A DNA stretch of 54,037 nt from Halioglobus sp. Lineage in GTDB: Bacteria; Pseudomonadota; Gammaproteobacteria; Pseudomonadales; Halieaceae. The notes under the pieces were generated by a model. That model was not told the origin of the DNA and did not search any database. It saw only the letters and a list, made by a program, of their open reading frames with translations. The position numbers and the translations under genes are program-made. Every line of letters begins with the position of its first letter. The first letter of the stretch is position 1. Of the stretch, positions 16,737 through 26,442 are shown piece by piece. The stretch is from contig JARFQU010000044.1 of assembly GCA_029287595.1 (NCBI GenBank), positions 1 to 54,037 on the forward strand, read 5' to 3'.

Positions 16737-17345
16737 TCATTGATCATCCCCGCGCAAAAATGCGCGCGTATCCAGCATCAGTTCCCGCAATGCCGGATCC
16801 TCCCGGCTCGCCTGTAACAGCGCATCCGCGTTTACCTCACCGTTCACAAACTGTGCCAGCAGGTCCAACAGCACCGGGGTCATCTTGGGGTCACGCTCCC
16901 AGCGTGGCGCCTGCACCAGGTTCCCGGTGACAAAATCACCGCTGCGGGCAAGCCAGTAGCCACCGCAACTGGACAGGCGGTAATCGCCTACGCGTCCATA
17001 ACTGAAATTAGGGGTGTTCGGATTGAAGCCACCGGGCACGACTTTATCGATCAACTGCAGGGCCATCACCCACTGGCTGCCCACCGGGAACAGCTCCGGC
17101 TCGGGGCGGCAGTAATCACCGGTTTTCAACCAGACGCGAATCGGATCCATAGTGGGGTCCCCGCGTAACGGTCGATCCACGGACAGATCGATAGCATTGC
17201 CCTTGCCCTGAACCACCGTGCCGCTGACCACCAGGCTGGTGTGCCCTTGTACTTCACTGAAGGACCCCTGCCACAGACACTCGCATTCGGCGCGCGCCGT
17301 GGCCGCCCCCAGCATTAGTAGCAGTGCAAACAGCGTGCGCGCCAT
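16737..17345 (-). CDS. Exported Cys-containing protein of unknown function, downstream of hemB
   Basis: A 202-aa protein with a signal peptide (MARTLFALLLMLGAATARA), so it is probably periplasmic. The mature chain begins ECECLWQGSF and has further cysteines in GDYCRPE and LSSCGGYW. The pattern of an early Cys-x-Cys, LVVSGTVV, and FPVGSQWVMAL recalls small beta-barrel (OB/netrin-like) domains, but this is only an impression. I place the start at ATG 17345 because the signal peptide begins there; an upstream in-frame start would overlap hemB by 50 bp. It follows the hemB stop by 4 bp, so it is cotranscribed with the haem genes. I do not recognise its function. Confidence 0.75.
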   Translation of the reverse strand: MARTLFALLLMLGAATARAECECLWQGSFSEVQGHTSLVVSGTVVQGKGNAIDLSVDRPLRGDPTMDPIRVWLKTGDYCRPEPELFPVGSQWVMALQLIDKVVPGGFNPNTPNFSYGRVGDYRLSSCGGYWLARSGDFVTGNLVQAPRWERDPKMTPVLLDLLAQFVNGEVNADALLQASREDPALRELMLDTRAFLRGDDQ

Positions 17346-17349
17346 GGAC

Positions 17350-18363
<1,014 letters not shown>

Positions 18364-18371
18364 TTACTCCC

Positions 18372-19652
18372 TCAAAGGCTGGCAAAGGCGAGCTTGGCCG
18401 CGGCAACGGTCTGGGCAATGTCGCCGTCACCGTGGGCACTGGACATGAAGCCCGCCTCATAAGAGGCCGGTGCCAGGTAAATGCCGTGTTCCAGCATCAG
18501 GTGAAAAAAATGGTTGAAAGCCGCGGTGTCGCAAGCCATCACCTGGGTATAGTTGGTGACGCTGTCCGCGGCGGTGAAAAAGCCGCCGAACATGGTGCCC
18601 GCGTGGTTGGTGGTAAAGGGTACGCCCGCGGCATGCGCCGCTTGCTCCAGTCCCGCACACAGCTGTTGCGTGTGCTGGAACAGCGGGGGGTAAAACCCCT
18701 CCCGGGAAATGATATCCAGGGTCGCCAGGCCCGCAGCCATGGCAATCGGGTTGCCCGACAGGGTGCCGGCCTGGTACACCGGACCCAGTGGCGCAATCTG
18801 TTCCATGACCTCTCGCTTCCCGCCGAAGGCGCCCACGGGCATGCCGCCGCCTATCACCTTGCCCAGGGTGGTCAGGTCTGCGTCGATGCCATAGAAGCCC
18901 TGGGCTCCCGGCAAACCGAAACGAAATCCCGTCATCACCTCGTCCAGAATCAGCAGCGCGCCGCTGCTGTCGCACACCTCCCGCAGAGTTTCCAGGAAAC
19001 CCGGCGCCGGCGGAATGCAGTTCATATTGCCCGCCACTGGCTCCACGATGATACAGGCGATGCGCTCACCCAATTGGGCGAAAGCCTCGCGCACGCCCTC
19101 GCTGTCGTTGTAAGCAAGGGTGAGGGTGTGATCCGCCAGTGCTGCAGGTACCCCGGGGGAGCTGGGTACGCCCATGGTCAAGGCACCGGAGCCGGCTTTT
19201 ACCAGCAGTGAGTCGGAATGCCCGTGGTAGCAGCCCTCGAATTTGACGATGGTGTCGCGGCCGGTAAATCCCCGCGCCAGGCGGATGGCGCTCATGGTGG
19301 CCTCGGTGCCTGAGTTCACCATACGCACCATGTCCATGCCCGGCATGATGTCGCAGATGCGCTCTGCCAGCTGGATCTCCAGTTCAGTGGGGGCGCCGAA
19401 GCTCAATCCCTTCTCGCTTTGTCGCACCACCGCCTCGCGCACCTGGGGGTGATTGTGCCCCATGATCATCGGGCCCCAGGAGAGCACGTAGTCGATATAG
19501 CGCTTGCCCTGGGTGTCAAATATGTAGGGTCCGTCGCTGCGTTCGATAAACACCGGGGTGCCACCCACCGCCTTGAAAGCGCGCACCGGCGAATTCACGC
19601 CGCCGGGTATATGCAGCTGTGCGCGGGTGAAGAGTTGTTCTGAGCTGGTCAT
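18372..19652 (-). CDS. hemL: Glutamate-1-semialdehyde 2,1-aminomutase
   Basis: HemL is the PLP enzyme that converts glutamate-1-semialdehyde to 5-aminolevulinate in the C5 pathway. It is 426 aa, the same as the E. coli protein. The PLP lysine is Lys265 in [18 protein letters not shown], matching E. coli numbering, and [13 protein letters not shown] carries the aspartate that contacts the cofactor. The N-terminal [18 protein letters not shown] is diagnostic. It sits between hemJ (62 bp upstream) and hemB (14 bp downstream) on the minus strand. Confidence 0.98.
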   Translation of the reverse strand: MTSSEQLFTRAQLHIPGGVNSPVRAFKAVGGTPVFIERSDGPYIFDTQGKRYIDYVLSWGPMIMGHNHPQVREAVVRQSEKGLSFGAPTELEIQLAERICDIMPGMDMVRMVNSGTEATMSAIRLARGFTGRDTIVKFEGCYHGHSDSLLVKAGSGALTMGVPSSPGVPAALADHTLTLAYNDSEGVREAFAQLGERIACIIVEPVAGNMNCIPPAPGFLETLREVCDSSGALLILDEVMTGFRFGLPGAQGFYGIDADLTTLGKVIGGGMPVGAFGGKREVMEQIAPLGPVYQAGTLSGNPIAMAAGLATLDIISREGFYPPLFQHTQQLCAGLEQAAHAAGVPFTTNHAGTMFGGFFTAADSVTNYTQVMACDTAAFNHFFHLMLEHGIYLAPASYEAGFMSSAHGDGDIAQTVAAAKLAFASL

Positions 19653-19714
19653 ATGGTTCTATCCTGGGTCGGGGGGGAGATTATCGTGGCTGCGCAAGGG
19701 AATATCCAGTCACC

Positions 19715-20140
19715 TCAAAAGGGCTTGAGCACCGCCAGGATGACAATGCCGAACAGAAACAGTACAGGCACCTCGTTGAAGAAACGGTAGAACACGTGAC
19801 CGCGTTGGTTGCTGTTGTTGTAGATGGCGTTCACATAGCGGCCGCACTGCAGGTGATAAATGACCAGGAAGCCCACGCCACCGACCTTGAACCACATCCA
19901 TTTCGCCTGCAGGTAGTAGTCCGGGTTCTGGGCGATCATGGCCAGTCCCAGGGCTATGGCGATGATCATGAACGGGGTTACGAAGCGGTACAGTCTGCGC
20001 GCCATCACCGCCAGCTGCGCGCGGGTTACCTGGTGCTCACTGGCGGCGTAGTAGACAAAAATGCGCGGCAGGTAAAACAGGCCGGCAAACCAGCACACTA
20101 CAAAAATGATATGAAAGGCCTTCAGCCACAGCATAGTCAT
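19715..20140 (-). CDS. hemJ: Protoporphyrinogen oxidase HemJ
   Basis: An inner-membrane protein of 141 aa with about four transmembrane helices. His10 in LKAFHIIFVVCWFAGLFYLP and the segment KWMWFKVGGVGFLVIYH are typical of HemJ (COG1981), which oxidises protoporphyrinogen IX to protoporphyrin IX in bacteria lacking HemG and HemY. GAGGA lies 5 nt before the ATG at 20140. It lies 25 bp after the ClC channel gene and is followed by hemL and hemB, so two early and one late step of haem synthesis share a transcript. Confidence 0.93.
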   Translation of the reverse strand: MTMLWLKAFHIIFVVCWFAGLFYLPRIFVYYAASEHQVTRAQLAVMARRLYRFVTPFMIIAIALGLAMIAQNPDYYLQAKWMWFKVGGVGFLVIYHLQCGRYVNAIYNNSNQRGHVFYRFFNEVPVLFLFGIVILAVLKPF

Positions 20141-20165
20141 CGGTCCTCAATAAGCGGCGCGTCCA

Positions 20166-21896
20166 CTACAGCCGCGCCAGGGTGAATTTTTCAATACTTT
20201 CCCGGGTCAGGACGCCGTGGAGTATCCGTTTGCCGGTCTTTTTGCTGCGCTCGGCAACGATGGCGGCCTCCACAGTCTGGGCGCGCAAGGTATCCATGGC
20301 CTGGCGCAGACTGGCCTGCAAGGGTACCCGGGTCATGGTCCAGCGGCGAATATCCGCCTGTGTCAGGTCGATGGCGGTGTCCTCGTCCAGTGCCTGCTCG
20401 CCCAACCATTCCAGCAACTCACCGCCCTGCACCAGGTAGAGATCCTCTTCTTCGCGCTCCAACAGGCACCAGGTGGGTTTGAATTCGATTAGCGGTTCCA
20501 GATCCCGGGGTTGCAGCGCTGCCGGTACCGGGACTACCCGGTTATCCATAACCGAGCTGACGTCGGTGCGATGCAACAGCTGGTTGAGCGGATCATCCGG
20601 TACTATCCGCTGCAATTGTCGCAATACCGCCTGGTGGGCAGAGCGTTGCCGGAACATTACCGTATTGGTCAATGTCGCGGTAATGATGGCCAGCATGGCG
20701 GGCAAGCCGATACTCACCGTGTGGGTCATTTCAATTATCGCCAGTATTGCCGCCAGCGGAGCGTTGAGTACCGCTCCCATGGCGGCGCCCATGCCGATGA
20801 CCACGTACAGTACGGGATCCGAATCCAGGCTCAGCCCCAAACGCGCGCTGATCAGTCCCAGGGCGCCGCCCAGACAGGCGCCGATCAGCAGGTTGGGGCC
20901 GATCAGCCCCACCGGCAAGCCCAGGCCGCAACTGGTGGCGGTAGCCACCAACTTGCAGGCTGCAATCATCAGCAGCAGTGACAGGGCCACTTCACCCTGT
21001 ACCACCAGTTGCAGGCTGTCATAGCCGATGCCGAGAATCTGCGGTACCCCCAAGGCCAGGGCCCCGGTAATGCAACCGGCAAAGGTAAAGCGCACCATAA
21101 CCGGCCAGTGCGCCACGCTACCGGTGACCTTGATCAGACGGATAAATGCCGCCGCTGCCAGTCCGCAGCAAAAACCCAGCAGCAGGATCATGGGAATTTC
21201 GCCCAGGGAGGCCGCTCGCATGGCGGGTAAGGCGAACAAGGGCTCGTTGCCCGACAGGCTCAAGCTGACCGCCGAGGCGGAAACTGCGGCCAGCATCACC
21301 GGTATAAAGCCCACTACGGTGTACTCGGCGACGATTACCTCCATAGCGAAGATGACCCCGGCCAGGGGCGTGTGAAAGGCAGCGGCAATACCGCCGGCAG
21401 TGCCGCAGGCGATCAGTACCCGCAGGCTGTTATGGGGCAATCCCAGGCGCTGTCCCAGTAAACTGTTGATCGCGCCACCCAGGTGTACGCCGGGCCCCTC
21501 ACGGCCACCGGATTGCCCGGTGGCCAGGGAGAATGCGCCACCGATGAATTGCAGCACGGCGTTGCGCAGGGGCAGGACGCCGTAATTAGCGTGCATGCGG
21601 CTCAAAACATGCACTATGCCGGTCTCGCGGTCTTCGGGTTTGAGTAGTGAGTAAAGGCAGCCCAGCAGCAACGCGCCCCCCGCCGGGAGTGCGAACCAGG
21701 CCCAGCGGGGCAGGGCTTCAAAGTCCTCGCCACCATTACCGACACCCCACAGCCGCGCCAGCTCCACGATGCTCAGCTCGAACCCCAATACCACCAGCCC
21801 GGAAGCCACACCGCCCACCAGGCCCAGCAGGGAATAGGCCAGCAGGGACTCGTAGTTGGTCAGGTAGCGCCGGTATTTGTGTAGCAGGTTGGGCAC
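20166..21896 (-). CDS. ClC-family chloride channel/antiporter with C-terminal CBS-like region
   Basis: A 576-aa inner-membrane protein of the ClC family. The conserved GREGP motif carries the gating glutamate Glu133, preceded by SGG. Further family features are AAAFHTPLAGVIFAMEVIV and the pseudo-repeat sequence GLPVGLIGPNLLIGACLGG. Residues from about 430 onward lie beyond the membrane domain and end in a stretch resembling one CBS repeat (TMTRVPLQASLRQAMDTLRA...AIVAERSKKTGKRILHGVLTRE). Whether it is a channel or a proton antiporter cannot be fixed by eye. It is divergent from argC and 25 bp upstream of hemJ, likely the first gene of the haem transcript. Confidence 0.93.
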   Translation of the reverse strand: MPNLLHKYRRYLTNYESLLAYSLLGLVGGVASGLVVLGFELSIVELARLWGVGNGGEDFEALPRWAWFALPAGGALLLGCLYSLLKPEDRETGIVHVLSRMHANYGVLPLRNAVLQFIGGAFSLATGQSGGREGPGVHLGGAINSLLGQRLGLPHNSLRVLIACGTAGGIAAAFHTPLAGVIFAMEVIVAEYTVVGFIPVMLAAVSASAVSLSLSGNEPLFALPAMRAASLGEIPMILLLGFCCGLAAAAFIRLIKVTGSVAHWPVMVRFTFAGCITGALALGVPQILGIGYDSLQLVVQGEVALSLLLMIAACKLVATATSCGLGLPVGLIGPNLLIGACLGGALGLISARLGLSLDSDPVLYVVIGMGAAMGAVLNAPLAAILAIIEMTHTVSIGLPAMLAIITATLTNTVMFRQRSAHQAVLRQLQRIVPDDPLNQLLHRTDVSSVMDNRVVPVPAALQPRDLEPLIEFKPTWCLLEREEEDLYLVQGGELLEWLGEQALDEDTAIDLTQADIRRWTMTRVPLQASLRQAMDTLRAQTVEAAIVAERSKKTGKRILHGVLTRESIEKFTLARL

Positions 21897-22011
21897 GTGG
21901 TAGCCAGCCTCGCAATTAAAATAACAATATTACCAGTTATCTCGCGGCGTATTGCTTTTATACTACGCGGTTCTTTGCGAAGGCATTTGCGGCACAGGTG
22001 TGGATGGCATC

Positions 22012-23043
22012 ATGGTTAAGGTAGGGATTGTGGGCGGGACCGGTTATACCGGGGTCGAGCTGTTGCGGCTGCTGGCGCTGCACGAACAGGCGGAGGTGGT
22101 GGCCATCACCTCACGCGCCGAGAGCGGCCGCCGGGTGGACGACCTGTACCCCAATTTGCGCGGTCTTTATGATTTGGCCTTTACTGATCCCGATGTGCCA
22201 ACGCTGGCAGCCTGCGATGTGGTGTTTTTCGCCACGCCGCATAACGTGGCGATGAACCTGGTCCCGGAGCTGCTGGCGGCAGGCGCGCGGGTGATTGACC
22301 TGTCGGCGGATTACCGTATTCGCGATGCGGCCCTGTGGTCTGCCTGGTACGGTGAGCCCCATGCCAGCCCGGAACTGCTGCCCGAGGCGGTCTATGGCCT
22401 GCCGGAAGTGAACCGGGAGCGTATAGCGAGCGCCAGGCTGGTGGCTTGTCCCGGGTGCTATCCCACCTCGGTGCAGCTGGGTTTTATCCCGCTGTTGGCC
22501 AATGGTCTGGTGGATCCGCAGCAGCTGATTGCCAGCTCGGCCTCCGGTGTCAGTGGTGCCGGGCGCCAGGCGAAGGTAGACAATTTGCTCAGTGAGGTGG
22601 CGGACAGCTTCAAGGCCTACGGCGTGGCGGGCCATCGGCACCTGCCGGAAATCGAGCAGGGCCTGGCGGACGCCGCAGCGGAGCCGGTGGCGTTGACCTT
22701 CGTCCCACATTTGTTGCCCATTATCAGGGGCATTCACTCTACCCTCTTTGCCCGGCTGCGGGGGGATGCAGGTGACCTGCAGGCCCTGTACGAGCAGTGG
22801 TATGACCGGGAACCCTTCGTGGATGTTCTGCCCGCGGGCATGTTGCCCCAGACGCGCACGGTGAAAGGCGCCAATCGCTGCCAGTTGGCGATCGCCGTGC
22901 CGCAGGAACGCGATACTGTGGTGGTGATGGCCGCTATCGACAACCTGGTCAAGGGTGCCTCGGGCCAGGCGGTACAGAATATGAATATCATGCTCGGCCT
23001 GGATGAGCAGATGGGGTTGCGGCAGGTAGGCCTGCTGCCCTGA
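22012..23043 (+). CDS. argC: N-acetyl-gamma-glutamyl-phosphate reductase
   Basis: ArgC reduces N-acetylglutamyl-5-phosphate to the semialdehyde in arginine synthesis, using NADPH. The 343-aa protein begins with a Rossmann motif [11 protein letters not shown]; the catalytic cysteine is Cys149 in ACPGCYPTS, and HRHLPEIEQ and [13 protein letters not shown] are typical C-terminal features. ATG 22012 is chosen because the Rossmann strand starts right there; frame-open codons further upstream belong to the intergenic region. The following coiled-coil protein gene begins 11 bp after its stop. Confidence 0.97.
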   Translation: MVKVGIVGGTGYTGVELLRLLALHEQAEVVAITSRAESGRRVDDLYPNLRGLYDLAFTDPDVPTLAACDVVFFATPHNVAMNLVPELLAAGARVIDLSADYRIRDAALWSAWYGEPHASPELLPEAVYGLPEVNRERIASARLVACPGCYPTSVQLGFIPLLANGLVDPQQLIASSASGVSGAGRQAKVDNLLSEVADSFKAYGVAGHRHLPEIEQGLADAAAEPVALTFVPHLLPIIRGIHSTLFARLRGDAGDLQALYEQWYDREPFVDVLPAGMLPQTRTVKGANRCQLAIAVPQERDTVVVMAAIDNLVKGASGQAVQNMNIMLGLDEQMGLRQVGLLP

Positions 23044-23054
23044 GTATTGGCCAG

Positions 23055-23801
23055 GTGAGAGAGTCCCGCTTTGTGCCACCCAGCGTGCTTTACCGGCAAC
23101 GACGCTTGCGGTTGCTGGTGTTGGCAGCGGCCCTGCTGTTAATGCTGGTGCTGGCGGCGGGTTTCTGGCTGGGCCAGATGGCTGCATACAGTGGCATGGG
23201 CATAGACCCGGAGACCTACAGGCGGTTCCAGCAGGAGGTGCCTGAGGCCCACGCCGACCTGGTCACCCTGAGCCGGGAGCTACAGGTAGAGCGCACCCGC
23301 CACGAGGTGGATCGCCGCGCCCTGGAGTTGTTACGTGGAGACCTTGCCGCCCAGAAAGAGCAGATTGCCAGCCTGGAAGAGGGTTTGCGTTTTTATCGCG
23401 ACCTGATGGCTCCGGGGGAGATCACCCAGGGCCTTAGCCTGCGCGGTGTTGAGCTGGTGCAGCAGGGTAACAGCGACCGTTATGCTTTTCGCATCGTGGT
23501 TCAACAGGAAGCACGCAAGCACGTTACGCTCAAGGGTGAGCTCTATGCCGAGGTGTCCGGAACCCGGGATGGAGAGCGCGTGAGCTATCCCCTCGCGGAC
23601 CTTTCGGAGGATTTTGACGGCAGTGCGATGCCGTTGCGCTTCCGCTATTTTCAGGCTATAGAGGGGGAACTCATTATTCCCGGCGGGTTTGTGCCTGAAA
23701 CGATCAGTGTTGTAGCCAGCACCAGCAGTCCCCGCAAGGCGGAGGCCCGGGGGCAGTACCCATGGCAAGTACAGGAGAGATTTACCCATGTTGGGAAGTA
23801 A
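23055..23801 (+). CDS. Membrane-anchored coiled-coil protein of unknown function (DUF6776-like)
   Basis: A 248-aa protein with a short basic cytoplasmic N-terminus, one transmembrane helix (about residues 20-44, LLVLAAALLLMLVLAAGFWLG), a predicted coiled coil (about 70-120, rich in Leu/Glu/Arg heptads) and a beta-rich periplasmic C-terminal domain. Proteins of this build occur between argC and erpA in many gammaproteobacteria; I believe this is the family called DUF6776. The start is GTG 23055, with GTG 23073 (preceded by GAGAGAG) as an alternative. Its last 14 bp overlap the bactofilin gene, suggesting coupled translation and a joint envelope or cytoskeletal role, which is inference. Confidence 0.8.
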   Translation: MRESRFVPPSVLYRQRRLRLLVLAAALLLMLVLAAGFWLGQMAAYSGMGIDPETYRRFQQEVPEAHADLVTLSRELQVERTRHEVDRRALELLRGDLAAQKEQIASLEEGLRFYRDLMAPGEITQGLSLRGVELVQQGNSDRYAFRIVVQQEARKHVTLKGELYAEVSGTRDGERVSYPLADLSEDFDGSAMPLRFRYFQAIEGELIIPGGFVPETISVVASTSSPRKAEARGQYPWQVQERFTHVGK

Positions 23802-24258
23802 GAAGTCATCGCTCAGCGTATCTGGCGCCACCACCCTGATATCCCGGGACACGGTGGTCGTGGGAGACCTGCATTTTACCGGTAGCCTCGATGTGGAGGG
23901 TCTGGTGCAGGGCAACATTATTGCCAAAGAGGGCAAGGATGCGCTGGTTCGTGTGGTGGAAAAAGGTTGTGTGGAGGGGGAGATACGCTCGCCTTCAGTG
24001 CTGATTAACGGCATGGTCAAAGGCGATGTTTACTGCACACGGCAGCTGGAACTGGCCCCCAAGGGCTGCGTGCAGGGCAACGTGTTCTACGCCCTGCTGG
24101 AAATGGCCGCGGGCTCCCAGGTCAATGGCAGCCTGACCCACATGGTGGCGCCGCGTGAGCAGGAAAAAGGGGCAGCGCCGGACCCTGGTGTAGAGCTTGT
24201 CGACGCGGGGATGCAGCAGGATCTGCCGGAAGCGGTCGCCTCGAACAAAGTTGACTAA
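23788..24258 (+). CDS. Bactofilin (polymer-forming cytoskeletal protein)
   Basis: A 156-aa bactofilin. The central beta-helix domain (about residues 18-125) shows the repeating short strands and glycines of the family: VVGDLHFTGSLDVEGLVQGNI, EGEIRSPSVLINGMVKGDV, GCVQGNVFYALLEMAAGSQV. The unstructured tails are short, as usual. Bactofilins self-assemble without nucleotide into filaments that position envelope enzymes, chromosome or polar structures. It overlaps the coiled-coil membrane protein gene by 14 bp, so the latter may anchor the filament. The last codons and stop of this gene lie inside the IscR-type operator of erpA. Confidence 0.92.
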   Translation: MLGSKKSSLSVSGATTLISRDTVVVGDLHFTGSLDVEGLVQGNIIAKEGKDALVRVVEKGCVEGEIRSPSVLINGMVKGDVYCTRQLELAPKGCVQGNVFYALLEMAAGSQVNGSLTHMVAPREQEKGAAPDPGVELVDAGMQQDLPEAVASNKVD

Positions 24259-24271
24259 ATTAGTCGGATTT
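24247..24271 (+). promoter_or_regulatory. Type-1 IscR operator upstream of erpA
   Basis: The core GACTAAATTAGTC matches GACT-RWWWY-AGTC exactly, and over the whole 25-bp type-1 IscR consensus (ATASYYGACT...AGTCRRSTAT) 22 positions agree. IscR holding a [2Fe-2S] cluster binds such sites, and in E. coli represses Fe-S assembly genes including erpA. The site overlaps the -35 box of the erpA promoter, the right place for repression, and spans the bactofilin stop codon at 24256-24258. The iscR gene itself is not in the window. Confidence 0.82.
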
Positions 24272-24279
24272 ATCATAAT
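24251..24279 (+). promoter_or_regulatory. Sigma-70 promoter of erpA
   Basis: TTGACT (24251-24256) and CATAAT (24274-24279) are separated by exactly 17 bp. Transcription would begin near 24286, giving a leader of about 36 nt before the erpA ATG at 24322. The -35 lies within the IscR-type site. The bactofilin operon could also read through into erpA. Confidence 0.75.
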
Positions 24280-24321
24280 GGCCGGCTTCAGTAGGCCAGT
24301 TGGCCGAAATTCGAGATAAAG

Positions 24322-24675
24322 ATGTCAGTAGCAGAAACATTCAATCCCGGCACCATCAACCTCAGCGCCAGAGCGGTGCAGAAGGTACGTGAGCTGGTGT
24401 CGGAAGAGGAAAACGACGAGCTCAAGCTGCGGGTGTTTATCACCGGTGGCGGGTGTTCCGGTTTTCAGTATGGGTTCACCTTCGATGAATTGGCCGCTGA
24501 CGATGACACTGCGATTGAAAAGGACGGTGTCACCGTGCTGGTTGATCCCATGAGTTTTCAGTATCTGGTGGGATCCGAAGTGGACTACACCGAAGGCCTG
24601 GAAGGGTCGCGTTTCATTATTACCAATCCCAATGCCACCACCACCTGTGGTTGCGGCTCATCTTTTTCTATCTAG
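24322..24675 (+). CDS. erpA: Iron-sulfur cluster insertion protein ErpA
   Basis: An A-type Fe-S carrier of 117 aa (E. coli 114 aa) that delivers clusters to apoproteins such as IspG/IspH. The three cluster cysteines are visible: Cys45 in [10 protein letters not shown], Cys109 and Cys111 in TTCGCGSSF near the C-terminus. The ATG at 24322 is followed by [14 protein letters not shown], the expected N-terminus. It is transcribed from its own promoter under a type-1 IscR site. The downstream DsrE-like gene starts 26 bp after its stop. Confidence 0.97.
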   Translation: MSVAETFNPGTINLSARAVQKVRELVSEEENDELKLRVFITGGGCSGFQYGFTFDELAADDDTAIEKDGVTVLVDPMSFQYLVGSEVDYTEGLEGSRFIITNPNATTTCGCGSSFSI

Positions 24676-24701
24676 TCAGCGCCACCCGGTTGCCAGGATA
24701 T

Positions 24702-25154
24702 ATGCCCCGCAACATCGTCGCCATGGTCCTTTCTCTGGCACTGTCACTGTGCTGCGCGTTGACTCGGGCCGATGGCGGGGGAGCCACTGATCAGCGTTTC
24801 GTGGTTGATATCGAGCTGCAGACCCTGGACCAGTTCAACTTGCTAATGCGACGGGCGGAGCAGTTGCTGCTGAGCGGCAAGGTACAGCAACAGGGTGAGG
24901 CGGCCGTGGTATTCGTGCTGCACGGGCCCGTCCTGCGCAGTCTGGTGCGGCAGAATTACGCGGCCAACCGGGAAACCGTGGATATCGCCGCGCGCCTGTC
25001 TGCCCTGGAGGTCATCGATGTGAAAGCCTGTCGCACCTGGATGGGTGGCCATGGTGTAGCGGAGGGGGATCTGCAGCCCTTCGTAGAGACTGTCTCCTAC
25101 GGCCCAGCGGAAGTCGAGCGCCTGGTAAAGCAGGATAATTACCTCTATTTCTAG
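24702..25154 (+). CDS. Exported DsrE-like protein
   Basis: A 150-aa protein with an N-terminal signal peptide (VAMVLSLALSLCCALTRA) and a body resembling the DsrE/DsrF-like fold (COG1416 type): an early strand FVVDIELQTLDQFNLLMRRAEQLL, the central AAVVFVLHGPVLRSL and a late DVKACRTWMGGHGVAEGDL. One cysteine (KACRTW) occupies the region where many relatives have the reactive cysteine. Members in sulfur oxidisers relay sulfur; periplasmic single copies in other bacteria have no settled role. ATG 24702 has AGGA 5 nt upstream; longer upstream starts would overlap erpA. Located downstream of erpA, it may be cotranscribed with it. Confidence 0.68.
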   Translation: MPRNIVAMVLSLALSLCCALTRADGGGATDQRFVVDIELQTLDQFNLLMRRAEQLLLSGKVQQQGEAAVVFVLHGPVLRSLVRQNYAANRETVDIAARLSALEVIDVKACRTWMGGHGVAEGDLQPFVETVSYGPAEVERLVKQDNYLYF

Positions 25155-25307
25155 GGGTAATGTGCCTCTTGTTTAAGGCCACGCGGTCGGCCACTGTGGC
25201 AGACCTCCTTCCTTCATTACTCGAACAGCCACTACCTATTTCTTTTGCGTGGTTCCAAGGCCGTCTGGCGGGAAAGATCTTTTTATATTTCCCCCGCGCA
25301 TGTATCG

Positions 25308-26438
25308 TCAGTCATTGAGGGATCCAGCAAATACCCCTCCCAGGATACGCATGCCAGCGGCTCCGGTAACCGCCGGGGCGTTGCCCGCCAGGCCATCCAG
25401 GGTGCGCTGCGCCAGCCAGGCAAAGGCCGCCGCCTCAACCCAATCCGGATTCATGCCCAGCGCCGCAGTGGTATCGACCTTCGCGGGTGCCAGTCTTGCC
25501 CGTAAACGATCCATCAGGTCCGCGTTGTGGGCGCCTCCACCGCAAACATACACCTGGTCCACGTCGATCCCGGCGCTGGCAATGCCGCGGGCAATGCTTT
25601 CAACGGTAAACTGCGCCAGGGTGGCCTGAATGTCTCCCGGTTCCGCCTGGGGGTGCGCCCGCAATACCTGATCCAGCCAGTCCAGGTTAAAGGCCTCCTT
25701 GCCGGTGCTGCGCGGTCCGGTCAGGTCGAAATAGGTGTGGCTCAGCAGGGTGTCCAGCAAACCCTGGTGCACCGTGGCCGAGGCAGCCCACCGCCCATCC
25801 AGGTCACAGGCCTGCCCCCGGTGACGCCTTACCCAGTGATCCAGCAGCGTGTTACCCGGGCCGGTATCAAAGCCCTGCTCCAGAGCCATGCCTCGCAGCA
25901 GCGTGGCATTGCTGATCCCGCCAATATTGACGATGGCGCGGTTGTTGTGGGGGGCGGCGAACGCCGCTGCGTGAAAGGCCGGTGCCAGCGGCGCACCTTC
26001 GCCACCCGCGGCGATATCCCGACGGCGAAAGTCAGCCACTGTGGTGATGCCAGTCACTTCGGCGATGGTATTGGGGTCGCCGATCTGCAGGGTGAATGCG
26101 GGGCTATCACCTGCCGCGGAGGCTGGCCGGTGGCGAATGGTCTGTCCGTGGCTACCGATGGCGCTGACCCGGGCCGTTGAGGTGCCGGTCTGTTCCAGTA
26201 GGTGCAGTGCTGCCGCGGCGAACAACTGCCCCAGTTCCCGATCCAGGGCACCCATGCGTTCGATTTCCGCGGTGCCGCAATGGCTGATATCGGCAATACG
26301 CTGGCGCAGGTCCCCGGGAATGGCGTGTTCGTGCGTGGCCAGCAGCGATACACGATCACCTGTGCAATCCAGCAGGGCGCAGTCTACGGCATCGATACTG
26401 GTGCCTGACATCAGCCCGACAAAGAGTCGCCCGGTCAT
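25308..26438 (-). CDS. anmK: Anhydro-N-acetylmuramic acid kinase
   Basis: AnmK phosphorylates and opens 1,6-anhydro-MurNAc during peptidoglycan recycling. The 376-aa protein starts with FVGLMSGTSIDAVDCAL, the glycine-rich ATP-phosphate loop of the family, and contains ALDRELGQLFA, GSHGQTIRH, NIGGISNAT, FDTGPGNTLLD and VCGGGAHN. Start ATG 26438 places the family N-terminus directly at the first residues and lies 4 bp after the M23 peptidase stop; an upstream start at 26474 would add 12 unrelated residues and overlap that gene. The pair peptidase-anmK, one cutting and one recycling peptidoglycan, is conserved next to argC/erpA in pseudomonads. Confidence 0.96.
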   Translation of the reverse strand: MTGRLFVGLMSGTSIDAVDCALLDCTGDRVSLLATHEHAIPGDLRQRIADISHCGTAEIERMGALDRELGQLFAAAALHLLEQTGTSTARVSAIGSHGQTIRHRPASAAGDSPAFTLQIGDPNTIAEVTGITTVADFRRRDIAAGGEGAPLAPAFHAAAFAAPHNNRAIVNIGGISNATLLRGMALEQGFDTGPGNTLLDHWVRRHRGQACDLDGRWAASATVHQGLLDTLLSHTYFDLTGPRSTGKEAFNLDWLDQVLRAHPQAEPGDIQATLAQFTVESIARGIASAGIDVDQVYVCGGGAHNADLMDRLRARLAPAKVDTTAALGMNPDWVEAAAFAWLAQRTLDGLAGNAPAVTGAAGMRILGGVFAGSLND

Positions 26439-26442
26439 GTTA

